64,000 nt of DNA from contig NZ_RQFT01000008.1 of the NCBI RefSeq assembly GCF_004769525.1, forward strand, positions 62,001 through 126,000, read 5' to 3'. The stretch comes from Leptospira bouyouniensis. Lineage in GTDB: Bacteria > Spirochaetota > Leptospiria > Leptospirales > Leptospiraceae. This document shows, one piece after another, positions 33,658 through 43,306 of this stretch; position 1 is the stretch's first letter; each line of letters starts with the position of its first letter. The translations under genes and the position numbers were made by a program. Below the pieces are notes generated by a model. That model made no database searches. It was given only the letters and a program-made list of their open reading frames with translations, and was not told the origin of the DNA.

Positions 33658-35015
33658 TGCAATCAGTCATTGAACCAATTGTAGTAAATATCAGTTTGGC
33701 GAACACGGCCGTCGCACAAGCAAACTTTGATTTGGCCTTACTTTTGGACACCAAAGCTCCATTGTATTTCGCAAAGCTCCTGAGCGGTGAGTCGGGACTG
33801 ATTTGGAAAGCAAAGACTGGTGGACCCGTTTTCATCAATGTTGTTTACGTAGTTTCTGGAAATAACACTGCTCTCTCAGTGGCTTTGACAGGCTCAGGCA
33901 CGTCGGAAGCTCCACACATAATCACAGTCAACCTGGCAACCAATGGATCTGGAACAGCAACTTCAACGGCTTCGGCAGTAAAGACTGCGGCAGAGGCGGT
34001 CGCAGAGGTTGCGGCACTAGTAACTATTCAACTGGAAGGAACAAGTGGTAACACGGCACTTGTTGCCGTAGCTTCTACGCCTCTTACTTATGAACGTTAC
34101 ATGGAAATCCTAGAGGCCGATGATCTTTTGGCACTTGGATTTTTAAGTTCAGATGTCGCTTACAAAAAAGCACAGGCGTTTTTTGAACAGCCGGATGCTC
34201 CAGGAAAATTGGCAGTCTATTTGCTCACAGCTTGGTCTGCTATCGAAACCGAAATTGCAGCTCTCAGGAATTCAGGTAAAAATTCTTGGTACAAGGTGAT
34301 CGGGACTACGAATACAAAATCAGAAATCATTTTGAATTCGAATTATATGGCTTCGATTCGCAAACGATACTTCGGTTTGACTAATGACTTAACAATCCTC
34401 GTTGGAAGAAATCAGGATCGTGAACTTTTGATTCTTCATACGGATTTGAACAATCATGCCGATGCACGTTTGCTAGGTGCTACAGTTGCACTTGAGCCAG
34501 GAACTTTCAACTATGCGTATCTTCGATTGTCCGGCGTGACCAATTCCGGATTTACCAATTCACAAGTCTCTTCGATCCTTGAGGATCGTGGAAATGTGAT
34601 CGCTATGTTCAGTGGCTTTCAAGTTTTTTGGAAAGGCAAAACAACTGGTGGTTCATGGGCTGATATAATCGATTTGAAAGATTGGTTAGAGGCTCGTTTG
34701 CAAGAAGATGTATCTGCTGTTTTCTTAAACAACAGACGAATTGGATACACTTTGACCGATGTAGACAAAGTTGAATCCACAATGAGAACGAGAATGGATT
34801 CTGCCGCCAAACAAGGCAAAATCGCACCAGTCGAAAGTGAAGCAGATCTAGTAAGGTCAGACATGGGAGCCTATCAATACAAGATATTCCTTCCAGAATC
34901 AATCGCGGAAATACCAGATAACGAAAGAAACAACCGCATCTTTCCTTCCATCAAGTTTAGTGCCAGATTGGTTGGTGCTATCAATGAAATGGATATCGAC
35001 GGCGTATTTACTTAA
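33657..35015 (+). CDS. Contractile tail sheath protein (DUF3383-like)
   Basis: 452 residues. Opens IEPIVVNISLANTAVAQANF, as DUF3383 sheath-type proteins do, and ends KFSARLVGAINEMDIDGVFT. Residues about 58-143 contain an inserted domain (GNNTALSVALTGSGTSEAP, ATSTASAVKTAAEAVAEVAA) homologous to one in the cement-like protein. A sheath shows the phage is a myovirus, like Mu. Confidence 0.82.
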   Translation: MQSVIEPIVVNISLANTAVAQANFDLALLLDTKAPLYFAKLLSGESGLIWKAKTGGPVFINVVYVVSGNNTALSVALTGSGTSEAPHIITVNLATNGSGTATSTASAVKTAAEAVAEVAALVTIQLEGTSGNTALVAVASTPLTYERYMEILEADDLLALGFLSSDVAYKKAQAFFEQPDAPGKLAVYLLTAWSAIETEIAALRNSGKNSWYKVIGTTNTKSEIILNSNYMASIRKRYFGLTNDLTILVGRNQDRELLILHTDLNNHADARLLGATVALEPGTFNYAYLRLSGVTNSGFTNSQVSSILEDRGNVIAMFSGFQVFWKGKTTGGSWADIIDLKDWLEARLQEDVSAVFLNNRRIGYTLTDVDKVESTMRTRMDSAAKQGKIAPVESEADLVRSDMGAYQYKIFLPESIAEIPDNERNNRIFPSIKFSARLVGAINEMDIDGVFT

Positions 35016-35025
35016 GGAGAATTAA

Positions 35026-35433
35026 ATGCCAAACGGATTATGGGACCCAAAAAAACATTCGGTATCAGTTGCTTTAAATGAAGTTGTTGGATTTGCGACA
35101 GACAATCATTACAAAGTTGAACGTATGACTGCTGATCTTATTTCTTCTCAGTCTGGTGTCAAAGGGGAAGCAAACGTATCGAAATTCTATGACAATAGAG
35201 CGAAGATAACAATCGTTCTTCTCGGAGATTCACCTTCCAATGCAAAGTTTGACTTACTCGCAAAAGCAGGGATTCCATTCCCTATTTTATGGAAGGACAA
35301 GTCAGATGGTGGTGAGATTGGATTTTCTGAAAAATGTTATGTGATGACACCGGCGGTTTCAGAAAGAGGAAAGGAATACAAAGATAAAACTTGGGTATTT
35401 CTAGCATTAGATTACAACGGAGCATACACATAA
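35026..35433 (+). CDS. Tail tube protein
   Basis: 135 residues. SVSVALNEVVGFATDNHYKV, then KFYDNRAKITIVLLGDSPSN, fit the beta-barrel tail tube group (DUF3277-like). It directly follows the sheath gene; an AAGGAG ribosome site precedes the ATG. Confidence 0.75.
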   Translation: MPNGLWDPKKHSVSVALNEVVGFATDNHYKVERMTADLISSQSGVKGEANVSKFYDNRAKITIVLLGDSPSNAKFDLLAKAGIPFPILWKDKSDGGEIGFSEKCYVMTPAVSERGKEYKDKTWVFLALDYNGAYT

Positions 35434-35777
35434 TGAGCGATCAAAAAACTACAACAGAAGAGAAAAATGAAAAAGCTTTTCCTAAAAATCCGATTCTGAA
35501 AAAAATCACACCCGACGGTCGCAAAGCGGAAATCACTTTCATCGATGGTCTTGATTATCGATTGGAACATCCAGGCAATCGGAAAGCCGATGAATGGCGA
35601 GGTGTAAGTTTGACTGAAAAAATCTCCAATGGAGATTTGATGGATAACTTCTTTGAGTATTGTGTTTTCCCAATGGGAACACATAGCAAACCAAACTTCG
35701 ATTCACTTCATCCTTATGCGTCGGAGGTTTGGTCTAAGACGGCCCATCGGTTTCTTGGTGGGAAGTTGGACCGATAA
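35433..35777 (+). CDS. Tail assembly chaperone, first frame
   Basis: 114 residues from ATG 35433 (TAATG). Between tube and tape measure, the place of lambda G and Mu gp41. Core KAEITFIDGLDYRLEHPGNR and DNFFEYCVFPMG. It ends in a region overlapped by the next frame, which lacks a good start of its own, suggesting a programmed frameshift. Confidence 0.7.
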   Translation: MSDQKTTTEEKNEKAFPKNPILKKITPDGRKAEITFIDGLDYRLEHPGNRKADEWRGVSLTEKISNGDLMDNFFEYCVFPMGTHSKPNFDSLHPYASEVWSKTAHRFLGGKLDR

Positions 35778-36009
35778 GTTTTCGTTATTTGATCGAAGCC
35801 CAAGTCCAGAGAAATTTCAAAAATATGTTTATGAGTTGTACAAGAAGAATCGTTCTTACTGGCAACCGTTCATATTAGGAGTAAGTTCCTTTTCACAATC
35901 TGAAATCGATTCGATGCCAAATTTATGGCATCGAGTTTTTTTAGAAGCATTGTCGGAAAGAATGGAATACGAAAACAAAAAGTTAGAATCAATGCGATTA
36001 GGAGTTTAA
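35758..36009 (+). CDS. Tail assembly chaperone, second frame (probably made by frameshift)
   Basis: Open in a frame reached by a -2 or +1 shift from the upstream gene; open from 35653 but protein-like mainly after about 35758 (WTDKFSLFDRSPSPEKFQKY, then ENKKLESMRLGV at the end). A GTG at 35758 is the only reasonable independent start and has no ribosome site. A -2 shift at this gene is known for phage Mu. Confidence 0.65.
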   Translation: MGSWTDKFSLFDRSPSPEKFQKYVYELYKKNRSYWQPFILGVSSFSQSEIDSMPNLWHRVFLEALSERMEYENKKLESMRLGV

Positions 36010-36010
36010 T

Positions 36011-37900
36011 TTGTCACTGCGATCTCTCAACATTGAAATCAATCTAGCCGGCGATGCAGGTGAAGAAATGTCTGCATTAGATGAGAGAGTCGCAGAGATA
36101 AAAGATCAATTCGGAGATCTAATAGATAGAGTAGACTTATTTAGTATTGAAGCCGCAAATTCTATTGAAGATTTCGGATCCTCAATTGCTGATAATATCG
36201 CAAATAAATCCAATCCACAAATTGCAGAAATGGCTCGGCTATTAGGAAAGACCGAAACCGAAGTCGCCAAACTTATTTCACAAACAAAAAATGATTTAAA
36301 GCTAGATGAAGATTTGATGAATGCAGCAAAAGCAGCTGGACTATCGGATAAAGAATTTGCAAAATTAAATCAAACACTTGGTAAGACTAAAGAATCTGCA
36401 AATGGAGTCGGAAGTTTACTCAAAGCAGTTGCCGCTACAGGTGCTATTGCCTTTATGTCGAGCTTCGCAAGTTCTTCTCTCGATGCATACACTGCACTCG
36501 AAAAAGAAAGAACGATGCTAGTCAATTTAGCAGAGGATCAATATCCCAAATTAGAAAACTCAATCAATAAAGCAATGGCCGCATCCGGTGGACTCGAATC
36601 AGAAGGATCATTAAAGGAGGCCGCAAACGCCGCATTGAAAATGGGAGCTTCTGTTGATTTTGTTTCTAATTCGCTTTCTGGTATGCAACAAGCGGCAGCA
36701 GTCACTGGTGGTTCACTTGGCGGTATGATGGAACAAGCGCAAAGTGCAATCCTTACAGGATCTGCGAAATTGTTCAAAGAAAATGGTGCAATTTTTTCAC
36801 AATATCGGGAACAGTTCAAAGCCATAGGTACGGGGGCTGACCAAACATCCATTAAATTGCGAGAAGCATTAGTGACCAAAGCCCTATCAGAAAATACAGC
36901 TTTAACGGAACAGTATGGAAAGCATATGCAAACTGCCGGTGCACGAGCTCAAGTATTTTCACAAAGAATGGGAGATCTTAAAGAAACGATTGGCGAATTA
37001 ATCAACAATGCTATAGCTCCTTTCCAAGTAGCAATAATTCCCATTCTAAATTACTTTACTGATGCAGAAAAAGGAACTGCAAGAGTTGGATTTGCCTTAC
37101 TCGTTCTTGCTCCAGTGATTGGAACTATAATGGTTGCTGCCTTGAAAGCAATGGCTGTTGCTGCATGGACCGCAATGGCACCTTTCCTACCATTCATAGC
37201 CATTGCTTTAGCAGTAGGTGCCGCTATTGCAGCTGTTGTATTTGTAGTTCAAGATTTAATAGAATGGATGGATGGAGGAGAGTCAATCATAGGAGATTTT
37301 CTTGGTCCATTTAAGGATTTTGATTTAGCCAAACTCTTCAAAGGTATGTTAGATCGAGTTTTAAACTTAGTAAGGACTTATGGTAAATGGATCATTATTG
37401 CTATGTTTCCCGTTTCTGCTCTATTTTTCTTTTGGGATGAGATAGTTGCTTTCATTTCTGGAATTCCAGACAAGATCGTTGGATTCTTTAGTTCAATGAA
37501 AGATAAAATCAAATCATTATTAAAAGATATTTTGCCAGAATCCTTTATCTCCGGTTTGAAATCAATAGGTATCGATTTGGGATCTAACTCAGAACGAGTA
37601 AACGATGCCATCATAACAAAAGATGGCAAAGTGATCCACACCCACCCCGATGATAATCTATATGCTTTCAAAAGTTTACCTGGTGCAAGTGGTGGATCTG
37701 ATTCATCTTCTACAAAAGGATCTGCGCGAGGCCAAGTAGGTGGAATCAATTTTAAAATCGAAATCGAAAAAGTAATTCTTGGGAATGGAAGTGTTCAGGA
37801 AGATGCTTACAAATTTCTAGAGATGATTGAATCCCTCATGGATGAAAAGCTTGCTCCAAAACTCAGAAAGTTACTTGGAATTCCAGAGGTAGAGTACTGA
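36011..37900 (+). CDS. Tape measure protein
   Basis: 629 residues from a TTG with AGGAG 6 bases upstream. Long helical N-terminus, Ala-rich middle (LLKAVAATGAIAFMSSFASS), a hydrophobic block at about 355-420 (VGFALLVLAPVIGTIMVAAL, IAIALAVGAAIAAVVFVVQD) that may pierce the inner membrane, and the NDAIITKDGKVIHTHPDDN motif found in many tape measures. Sets tail length and helps DNA cross the envelope. Confidence 0.85.
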   Translation: MSLRSLNIEINLAGDAGEEMSALDERVAEIKDQFGDLIDRVDLFSIEAANSIEDFGSSIADNIANKSNPQIAEMARLLGKTETEVAKLISQTKNDLKLDEDLMNAAKAAGLSDKEFAKLNQTLGKTKESANGVGSLLKAVAATGAIAFMSSFASSSLDAYTALEKERTMLVNLAEDQYPKLENSINKAMAASGGLESEGSLKEAANAALKMGASVDFVSNSLSGMQQAAAVTGGSLGGMMEQAQSAILTGSAKLFKENGAIFSQYREQFKAIGTGADQTSIKLREALVTKALSENTALTEQYGKHMQTAGARAQVFSQRMGDLKETIGELINNAIAPFQVAIIPILNYFTDAEKGTARVGFALLVLAPVIGTIMVAALKAMAVAAWTAMAPFLPFIAIALAVGAAIAAVVFVVQDLIEWMDGGESIIGDFLGPFKDFDLAKLFKGMLDRVLNLVRTYGKWIIIAMFPVSALFFFWDEIVAFISGIPDKIVGFFSSMKDKIKSLLKDILPESFISGLKSIGIDLGSNSERVNDAIITKDGKVIHTHPDDNLYAFKSLPGASGGSDSSSTKGSARGQVGGINFKIEIEKVILGNGSVQEDAYKFLEMIESLMDEKLAPKLRKLLGIPEVEY

Positions 37901-38538
37901 TGGGAATTCTTTTCGGACGAGAGACCCTTGCTTTGAAGGGAGGAGAAGAGGAAGTTGAATTAAATGTTTCAACTAATATCGATTATGCATACCCTGCCGA
38001 AGTTACTAAACATCCGATTGAAAGAGAAGATGGATTTAAACAAACGATTGCTGATCATGTTTTACTAGGTGAACGTGCAATCAATTTGAATTTCGTTCTC
38101 TCCTCTTCCACTGAAATTTTTACTCTCAAACGAATGACGGTTGATGCTAAAATGAAACAGCTCGTTGTCTGGCAATCAAAAGGTCAGATCCTAACGCTTC
38201 TCGGTTATTCAACAAATGGAGTATTGGCTAAGGTATTATCCTTTTTACCTTCGATTTTTCAATATGTCGAACCTGATGATGAAATGGAACGATACATTGG
38301 AAGGTCACTCGATGAAATACCAAACCTTCTTCTAGGACCAGTTAATTTTAGTGAATCATCTGAAACGGGAAACGATGTCTCCGGAACTTTATCTTTGTAT
38401 CCATCCATTATAGTTGAAGCAAAATCGAGAGCAGTCGCAAGAGTTCCAAACAAAGGCAAAGCCACAAAAAAGAAAGATGAAAAAACTTCTGAGCCAGCGA
38501 CTGCCAAAAAAACTTCTTGGGCTAAGTCGTTATTCTAA
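37900..38538 (+). CDS. Baseplate/distal tail protein, probable
   Basis: 212 residues, ATG sharing a base with the tape measure stop. Beta-rich (KGGEEEVELNVSTNIDYAYP, HVLLGERAINLNFVLSS) like Dit-type baseplate proteins, with a Lys/Ala-rich tail (KGKATKKKDEKTSEPATAKK). Position after the tape measure supports a baseplate role. Confidence 0.6.
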   Translation: MGILFGRETLALKGGEEEVELNVSTNIDYAYPAEVTKHPIEREDGFKQTIADHVLLGERAINLNFVLSSSTEIFTLKRMTVDAKMKQLVVWQSKGQILTLLGYSTNGVLAKVLSFLPSIFQYVEPDDEMERYIGRSLDEIPNLLLGPVNFSESSETGNDVSGTLSLYPSIIVEAKSRAVARVPNKGKATKKKDEKTSEPATAKKTSWAKSLF

Positions 38539-38876
38539 TGGCAGAATTTGAATATTTAGAAATTGATTTCGAAGAGTTGCCAGTATCGAAAACTTATAAT
38601 TTTGGCGGTATTGATTTCCCTATAGAATTTCATTATAACTCAATAGGGAATTTCTTTACGATGGTAGTCCGAAATCCTGATGATCAAATCATTTATTCCA
38701 CAAAACTTTTGTATGGTGTCAACGCAAATCATTGCATCGTTGATGGTTTTCCATTCGATGTTTCGATTCTTCCTCTCGATTTAAACGATGTTTATTCAGA
38801 AGAAATTCGAGAATATACTTTCGACAAAAATTCAATTGGCCGAGTGAAAATCTATTTAGGAAAAATCAGTGAATAA
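38538..38876 (+). CDS. Small baseplate protein (DUF6983-like)
   Basis: 112 residues, all-beta pattern (NFGGIDFPIEFHYNSIGNFF, TMVVRNPDDQIIYSTKLLYG). Overlaps the neighbours at both ends. Named only by position and by resemblance to small baseplate proteins of similar phages. Confidence 0.6.
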   Translation: MAEFEYLEIDFEELPVSKTYNFGGIDFPIEFHYNSIGNFFTMVVRNPDDQIIYSTKLLYGVNANHCIVDGFPFDVSILPLDLNDVYSEEIREYTFDKNSIGRVKIYLGKISE

Positions 38877-39681
38877 GAAACTTTTCAAACGAATTGCTTC
38901 CATTGATCTCATTCCTGTCAGTGGCCTTGCGAAGACATTTATTTATCCACCTTTTCGAATCGACTTTGAAACAGATTTTGATAGATTTGCTTCTACAAAA
39001 ATCAGATTATACAATCCAAACAAAAATACAATAGAAGCTTGTGATCCAGTAAAAGTTGGATCCTCATTTCAATATGCCGATTTGGTTTTAACAGCTGGTT
39101 ACGAAGATTTAAGTGGGATTGTATGTGGTGGAAAAATCTTTCAAAGCAAAGTCGCAAATTCCGGAACTGATAAAATTCTTGAACTTTCAATATCAGAGAA
39201 AGCAGGGATTTGGTCAGAAACAAATATACTTAAATCATATAAGAAAACTCCTGCCAATATAATCCTTTCCGATATTTGCGAAAGTTCCAACATTCAAATT
39301 GGAAAAATTTCACTTGGAGAAAATAAACTCTTGTCATACGGAGCAACATCACTTCGAAAAGCCATTGACGATATTTGCAATAACACAGGCTCGGAATTCT
39401 ATTTTGACGAAGGAAAGATTTATATCGTTGCAAAAACAAGTTCGCCTCAACCATCTCAAATTTATCTGGATTACACATCGGGGCTCATTGGCAGACCTGA
39501 AAAGCTTGAGAAAAAACGATGGAAGATACGAAGTTTATTTCGACATGAATTTAGATTCAATCAGGCTATCAAAGTCAAAGGTGGCGATTTAGATTCGCAG
39601 ATTAAAATCATAAAGGGGAAAAGCAAATTCTCAACTCATTCCAACGAAGCTTACTCGGACATCGAGGGCATAGAGATATGA
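38869..39681 (+). CDS. Baseplate hub protein (Mu gpP/gp44-type)
   Basis: 270 residues from a GTG overlapping the upstream stop. The hub-like core has FRIDFETDFDRFASTKIRLY, then KSYKKTPANIILSDICESSN, typical of the hub proteins that hold the spike. Directly upstream of the spike gene. Confidence 0.7.
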   Translation: MNKKLFKRIASIDLIPVSGLAKTFIYPPFRIDFETDFDRFASTKIRLYNPNKNTIEACDPVKVGSSFQYADLVLTAGYEDLSGIVCGGKIFQSKVANSGTDKILELSISEKAGIWSETNILKSYKKTPANIILSDICESSNIQIGKISLGENKLLSYGATSLRKAIDDICNNTGSEFYFDEGKIYIVAKTSSPQPSQIYLDYTSGLIGRPEKLEKKRWKIRSLFRHEFRFNQAIKVKGGDLDSQIKIIKGKSKFSTHSNEAYSDIEGIEI

Positions 39682-40334
39682 ATGAGTTTGCAAAATTACT
39701 AGATGATCTTTTAAAAAATAGATTGTCAGAAATTTTAATAGGATGCCCGGCTATGGTTCAATCTTTCAATAAGCAAGAAGCCACTGTCTCAATCAAACTT
39801 CTTCTCAAAAAGAAAGAAGGTTTTAAGTTTCTTCCTTTTCCTGTTCTTTCAGATATACCGGTTAACATCTATTACTCAGGAGGATTTTTTATGAAACCTG
39901 AATATAAGTCTGGTGACATTGTTTGGGTGAACTTTGCCACTCATTCTATTCAAAACGCAATGCTCGGTCAATCAGATGAAACATCTGAGTCTGCGTTTAA
40001 TATTCATGATGCTTTTGTTGTAGGTGCATACAAAACCAAAAAGAATATTAAACCTAAACTTTTGCAATTGTTAGGAAAGGATGGAATTGTTTTGGGACAT
40101 GAAGATGGGGATTCTTATATCAATATCAAGAAAGATGAAATCATCTTCCAAGTCGGAGGGGATAGCGGGCATAAGATGACAATGACCGATGATAAACTTG
40201 AATCTAATAAAGATATCGAAACTGAAAAAGATGTAATTGTTGAATCAAAAATCAGAAGAATTTCTGGAATCAAGCACGGACACGTAACTTCAGCAGGTTC
40301 TTCGATATCCAAAATTCCAATTGGAGAAGCCTAA
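39678..40334 (+). CDS. Membrane-puncturing spike/baseplate V-type protein (Gp138-like)
   Basis: 218 residues. N-terminal OB-like region (CPAMVQSFNKQEATVSIKLL), a middle with SGDIVWVNFATHSIQNAMLG, and a beta-helix-like end with DKLESNKDIETEKDVIVESK and ISGIKHGHVTSAG; the His-X-His near the tip could hold iron as in known spike tips. Pierces the outer membrane at injection. Confidence 0.72.
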   Translation: MNEFAKLLDDLLKNRLSEILIGCPAMVQSFNKQEATVSIKLLLKKKEGFKFLPFPVLSDIPVNIYYSGGFFMKPEYKSGDIVWVNFATHSIQNAMLGQSDETSESAFNIHDAFVVGAYKTKKNIKPKLLQLLGKDGIVLGHEDGDSYINIKKDEIIFQVGGDSGHKMTMTDDKLESNKDIETEKDVIVESKIRRISGIKHGHVTSAGSSISKIPIGEA

Positions 40335-40786
40335 TGTTAGATAAAGATTCTGCGTTGCCGAAACTTCGTAAATTTATGGATCCATCGTTTATTGATTATC
40401 TTGGAGATTCTACATCAAAGGAACAAGCCAATGAGAGAGCTATTGATTCTTGGTCAGAAGCATGGTATGAAATGGCGAAGGCCGTAACACCTCCGTCTAC
40501 TACTGCCAATGCGGCAAAATTAGCTTTTGAAGGGGCGGCATATGCAATGAATCTGGATCCGACAGGCTTAGTATTTAAACTCGCATGTGATGCGTTTGCT
40601 GAAACCTTATGTAATGGAATCGTAGGCCACACTCTCGTTCCACACGTTGGTCAATTTCAGGAATTGATTCCGCCCGGGTTGACTCATGAAAAAGAATGTG
40701 ATCTAAGAACCGATTTGATGGATACCTGGTTAAGAACTTGGAAAGTATTAAACATTACTACTAGCCTTGAGGTTTCTTTATCATGA
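40334..40786 (+). CDS. Phage baseplate-region protein, unknown
   Basis: 150 residues, mainly helical (ERAIDSWSEAWYEMAKAVTP, then LVFKLACDAFAETLCNGIVG). TAATG-type coupling with the spike and ATGA with the gp25-like gene. No family recognised. Confidence 0.6.
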   Translation: MLDKDSALPKLRKFMDPSFIDYLGDSTSKEQANERAIDSWSEAWYEMAKAVTPPSTTANAAKLAFEGAAYAMNLDPTGLVFKLACDAFAETLCNGIVGHTLVPHVGQFQELIPPGLTHEKECDLRTDLMDTWLRTWKVLNITTSLEVSLS

Positions 40787-41133
40787 GAGGACTTCTGATT
40801 CGCAATAATGATACCGTTCGAGAAAATGGAAGATTAGTAGTTATAGATGGAATTGATTATTACAAACAAAGAATACTTATAGCTATCAAAACAAATTTCC
40901 AAGAGAATGTTTATGCAAGAAATGTAGGGATCAATTGGGTTCAAATATTTTCAGAAAAAGTATCTCAGGATCGAATCCTAAGTGAGTTAAGAAAAGTTAT
41001 TTTAAAAGATTCTGAAACAGTAGCAGTTACAAGCCTTGAAATTGTTGAGTTTAACAGAGATAATAGGAAACTGTCTGTGAAATTCAAATTAATAAGCATT
41101 TACGGAAATCTAACTCTTATTGAGGATTTATAA
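40783..41133 (+). CDS. Baseplate wedge protein (gp25/GpW-like)
   Basis: 116 residues. RILIAIKTNFQENVYARNVG, then IEFNRDNRKLSVKFKL-like strands, match the small lysozyme-like wedge protein gp25 (Mu gp46). Directly precedes the J-type wedge protein, as in Mu and P2. Confidence 0.72.
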   Translation: MRGLLIRNNDTVRENGRLVVIDGIDYYKQRILIAIKTNFQENVYARNVGINWVQIFSEKVSQDRILSELRKVILKDSETVAVTSLEIVEFNRDNRKLSVKFKLISIYGNLTLIEDL

Positions 41134-42344
41134 TGTCCTACGGAGTTACGGAACAAGGATTCATTCGAAAAACAAAAAGTGAAATCATAAGGGATATGAA
41201 GGATAGATCATTGAGTCTCCTTGGTCCCGATACAGATTTATCAGAATCATCGGAAGATGGTCTTCGTATATTGATGCAAGCTGATCTATTGGATGAAGTT
41301 TGGCAAAAAATCGAAGATGTTTTTTATGCCAATTTTTTGGAAACTTCCTCTGGAGTATCTTTGGATCGTGTCGTAGCAGAAGGTGGAGTGGAAAGAGCCA
41401 AACCAAAAAGATCAATTGTATCTCTTAAGTTCGAGGGAGTTCCTGATTCTCCAATTGAAGTTGGAATAATTTCGCAAACACCTCAAGGTATTCAATTCAT
41501 AACAATCGAATCTGGTGTCATACTTGGAGATGGTTTTGGAACAGTATTGGCACAAGCAATCCAATTTGGAGTGATTGGAAACGTTGATGCGGACACTATA
41601 ACAGAAATCAATACGCCAAAGAACGGTATCCTATCCGTAACAAATCCAGAAAGTGCTACCCAAGGAAGGATCCGAGAAACAGATCCTGAATTGATCTCCA
41701 GATATAAAGAAAGAGGAACTTCCGGTGGAAGCTCAGCAGTACAAATTCAAAATCTATTGAAGAATGAACAAAGTATAGTTACTGCTAAAGTTTACGAGAA
41801 TGCAACAAAGCTTCCGGATGCTGATGGCCGACCACCTAGCAGCATGGAAGCGGTCATTGAAGGTGGAAGTCCAGAACTGATTGGAAACATTTTTATCAAA
41901 AATTGGCCAGGTGGGATTGAAGCATTTGGTGACGAATCTATAACAATCATCGACAATGAAAACATTCCGAGAACTTATAAATACTCCAGACCAACCGATG
42001 TTCAAATTTATGTTAAGATCACAATCGAAACTACGGACAAATGGATCGAAGGATCCGAGCAAGTGGTAAAAACAAACTGTATAAAAATTGTCGGCGGAAC
42101 CGATACAATAGGACCTATTTCAACTGTATATTCTGGGAAAGGCTTAGGTGAATCACTTGCCTCTTGGGAACTTGAAGCTTCGCAATTGGGAGTTGATGAA
42201 TTCAAAACTGATAAGGTGGCCGGGATCAAAAATATCGAAATTGAAATAGGAATTACTGAGCCTCCGGAAGAAACTTTTGTAAACGCGACAGGTAGACAAA
42301 GACTCAAACTTATCACAGAAAACATTGAGGTTGCCTTCGTATGA
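41133..42344 (+). CDS. Baseplate J-like wedge protein
   Basis: 403 residues. The N-terminal YGVTEQGFIRKTKSEIIRDM and the Gly/Asp-rich core (GVSLDRVVAEGGVERAKPKR, GRIRETDPELISRYKERGTS) fit the baseplate J family (Mu gp47). It forms the wedge ring that links sheath and fibres. Overlaps the neighbours at both ends. Confidence 0.85.
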   Translation: MSYGVTEQGFIRKTKSEIIRDMKDRSLSLLGPDTDLSESSEDGLRILMQADLLDEVWQKIEDVFYANFLETSSGVSLDRVVAEGGVERAKPKRSIVSLKFEGVPDSPIEVGIISQTPQGIQFITIESGVILGDGFGTVLAQAIQFGVIGNVDADTITEINTPKNGILSVTNPESATQGRIRETDPELISRYKERGTSGGSSAVQIQNLLKNEQSIVTAKVYENATKLPDADGRPPSSMEAVIEGGSPELIGNIFIKNWPGGIEAFGDESITIIDNENIPRTYKYSRPTDVQIYVKITIETTDKWIEGSEQVVKTNCIKIVGGTDTIGPISTVYSGKGLGESLASWELEASQLGVDEFKTDKVAGIKNIEIEIGITEPPEETFVNATGRQRLKLITENIEVAFV

Positions 42345-43306
42345 CACCTGTAATGGAGATCATAAAAAACTATCCTTCTTCTTATTTGAATCAAAATGAA
42401 GATTCAGATACTGGAAAAAGATGGCAGATTATTGCTCCTGAATTCCAAGAGATAAATGCTGCTATTGAAACCCTTTACTTTCTAAAAGATTTTTCAAGAC
42501 AATCAGGTCGAATCCTTGATTTGATCGGACAAAATGTTCGTCAAAAAAGAAACGGACTTGATGACGAAAAATTCAAAATCTTTTTATCCATCGCCAATTC
42601 GAAAAGACAATCAAAGGGTGATATCTATTCTCTCAATGAAATAGGAAATCGTATCGTAGCAGGTTCTGGAAATCTATTTGAAATTCGTGAGCTTTGTTAT
42701 TTGGAGGGAACTCGTTTTCTTGATGGATCCATTCTTCTCAATGGTGAAGTTCCATTATCTGGCTCACTCAAGCAGCCAGCAACAATAGAGATTGTTTTGA
42801 ATGGAAGAATCAATGATTTAAAAGTCATTTCAGAATTCAATCAAGCAATTGCCGATATAAGAGCCGGTGGTGTCGAAGCAATCATCTCTTATCGATTTGA
42901 AATCTATTTATCTGAAATGTTGAAATTCAATTTTCGTAACATTGAATTTGATGGTTCTTGGCCTCTTGATGGATCCTCTTTATTTAGTGGTGATCGCGTT
43001 GAAATAATTCCGTTTGAAATTGCCGTCGGAACTGGAGCGGAACCCGGAGGGAATTTAAGAGAACCTGAATTTGAAGACACTGGCCTCCAAACCGAAGTTT
43101 TACGGAAGCTGTGTGCAATTAGAAGAACGAGTGAAGGTTTACAAGAGTTTTCTATGAAAATTAAAACCGGTGAAGCCATTGGAGACTCTATAAATGAAAT
43201 AGGAATATTTCGAGAATCAGGTGAGCCTTTCGCTCTCTTTTCTTTTCCAGGAAAACCGAAAGATGGTTATATTAATTATGAATTTGTAATACGAGAGGGC
43301 TTATAA
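42341..43306 (+). CDS. Baseplate/tail protein (DUF2612/DUF2313-like)
   Basis: 321 residues. The N-terminal third (YPSSYLNQNEDSDTGKRWQI, FSRQSGRILDLIGQNVRQKR) resembles the Mu gp48-type tail protein. Two related DGS motifs (LDGSILLNGEVPLSG and LDGSSLFSGDRV) suggest an internal duplication. The C-terminus (GEAIGDSINEIGIFRESGEP) looks like a fibre attachment fold. Confidence 0.65.
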   Translation: MTPVMEIIKNYPSSYLNQNEDSDTGKRWQIIAPEFQEINAAIETLYFLKDFSRQSGRILDLIGQNVRQKRNGLDDEKFKIFLSIANSKRQSKGDIYSLNEIGNRIVAGSGNLFEIRELCYLEGTRFLDGSILLNGEVPLSGSLKQPATIEIVLNGRINDLKVISEFNQAIADIRAGGVEAIISYRFEIYLSEMLKFNFRNIEFDGSWPLDGSSLFSGDRVEIIPFEIAVGTGAEPGGNLREPEFEDTGLQTEVLRKLCAIRRTSEGLQEFSMKIKTGEAIGDSINEIGIFRESGEPFALFSFPGKPKDGYINYEFVIREGL

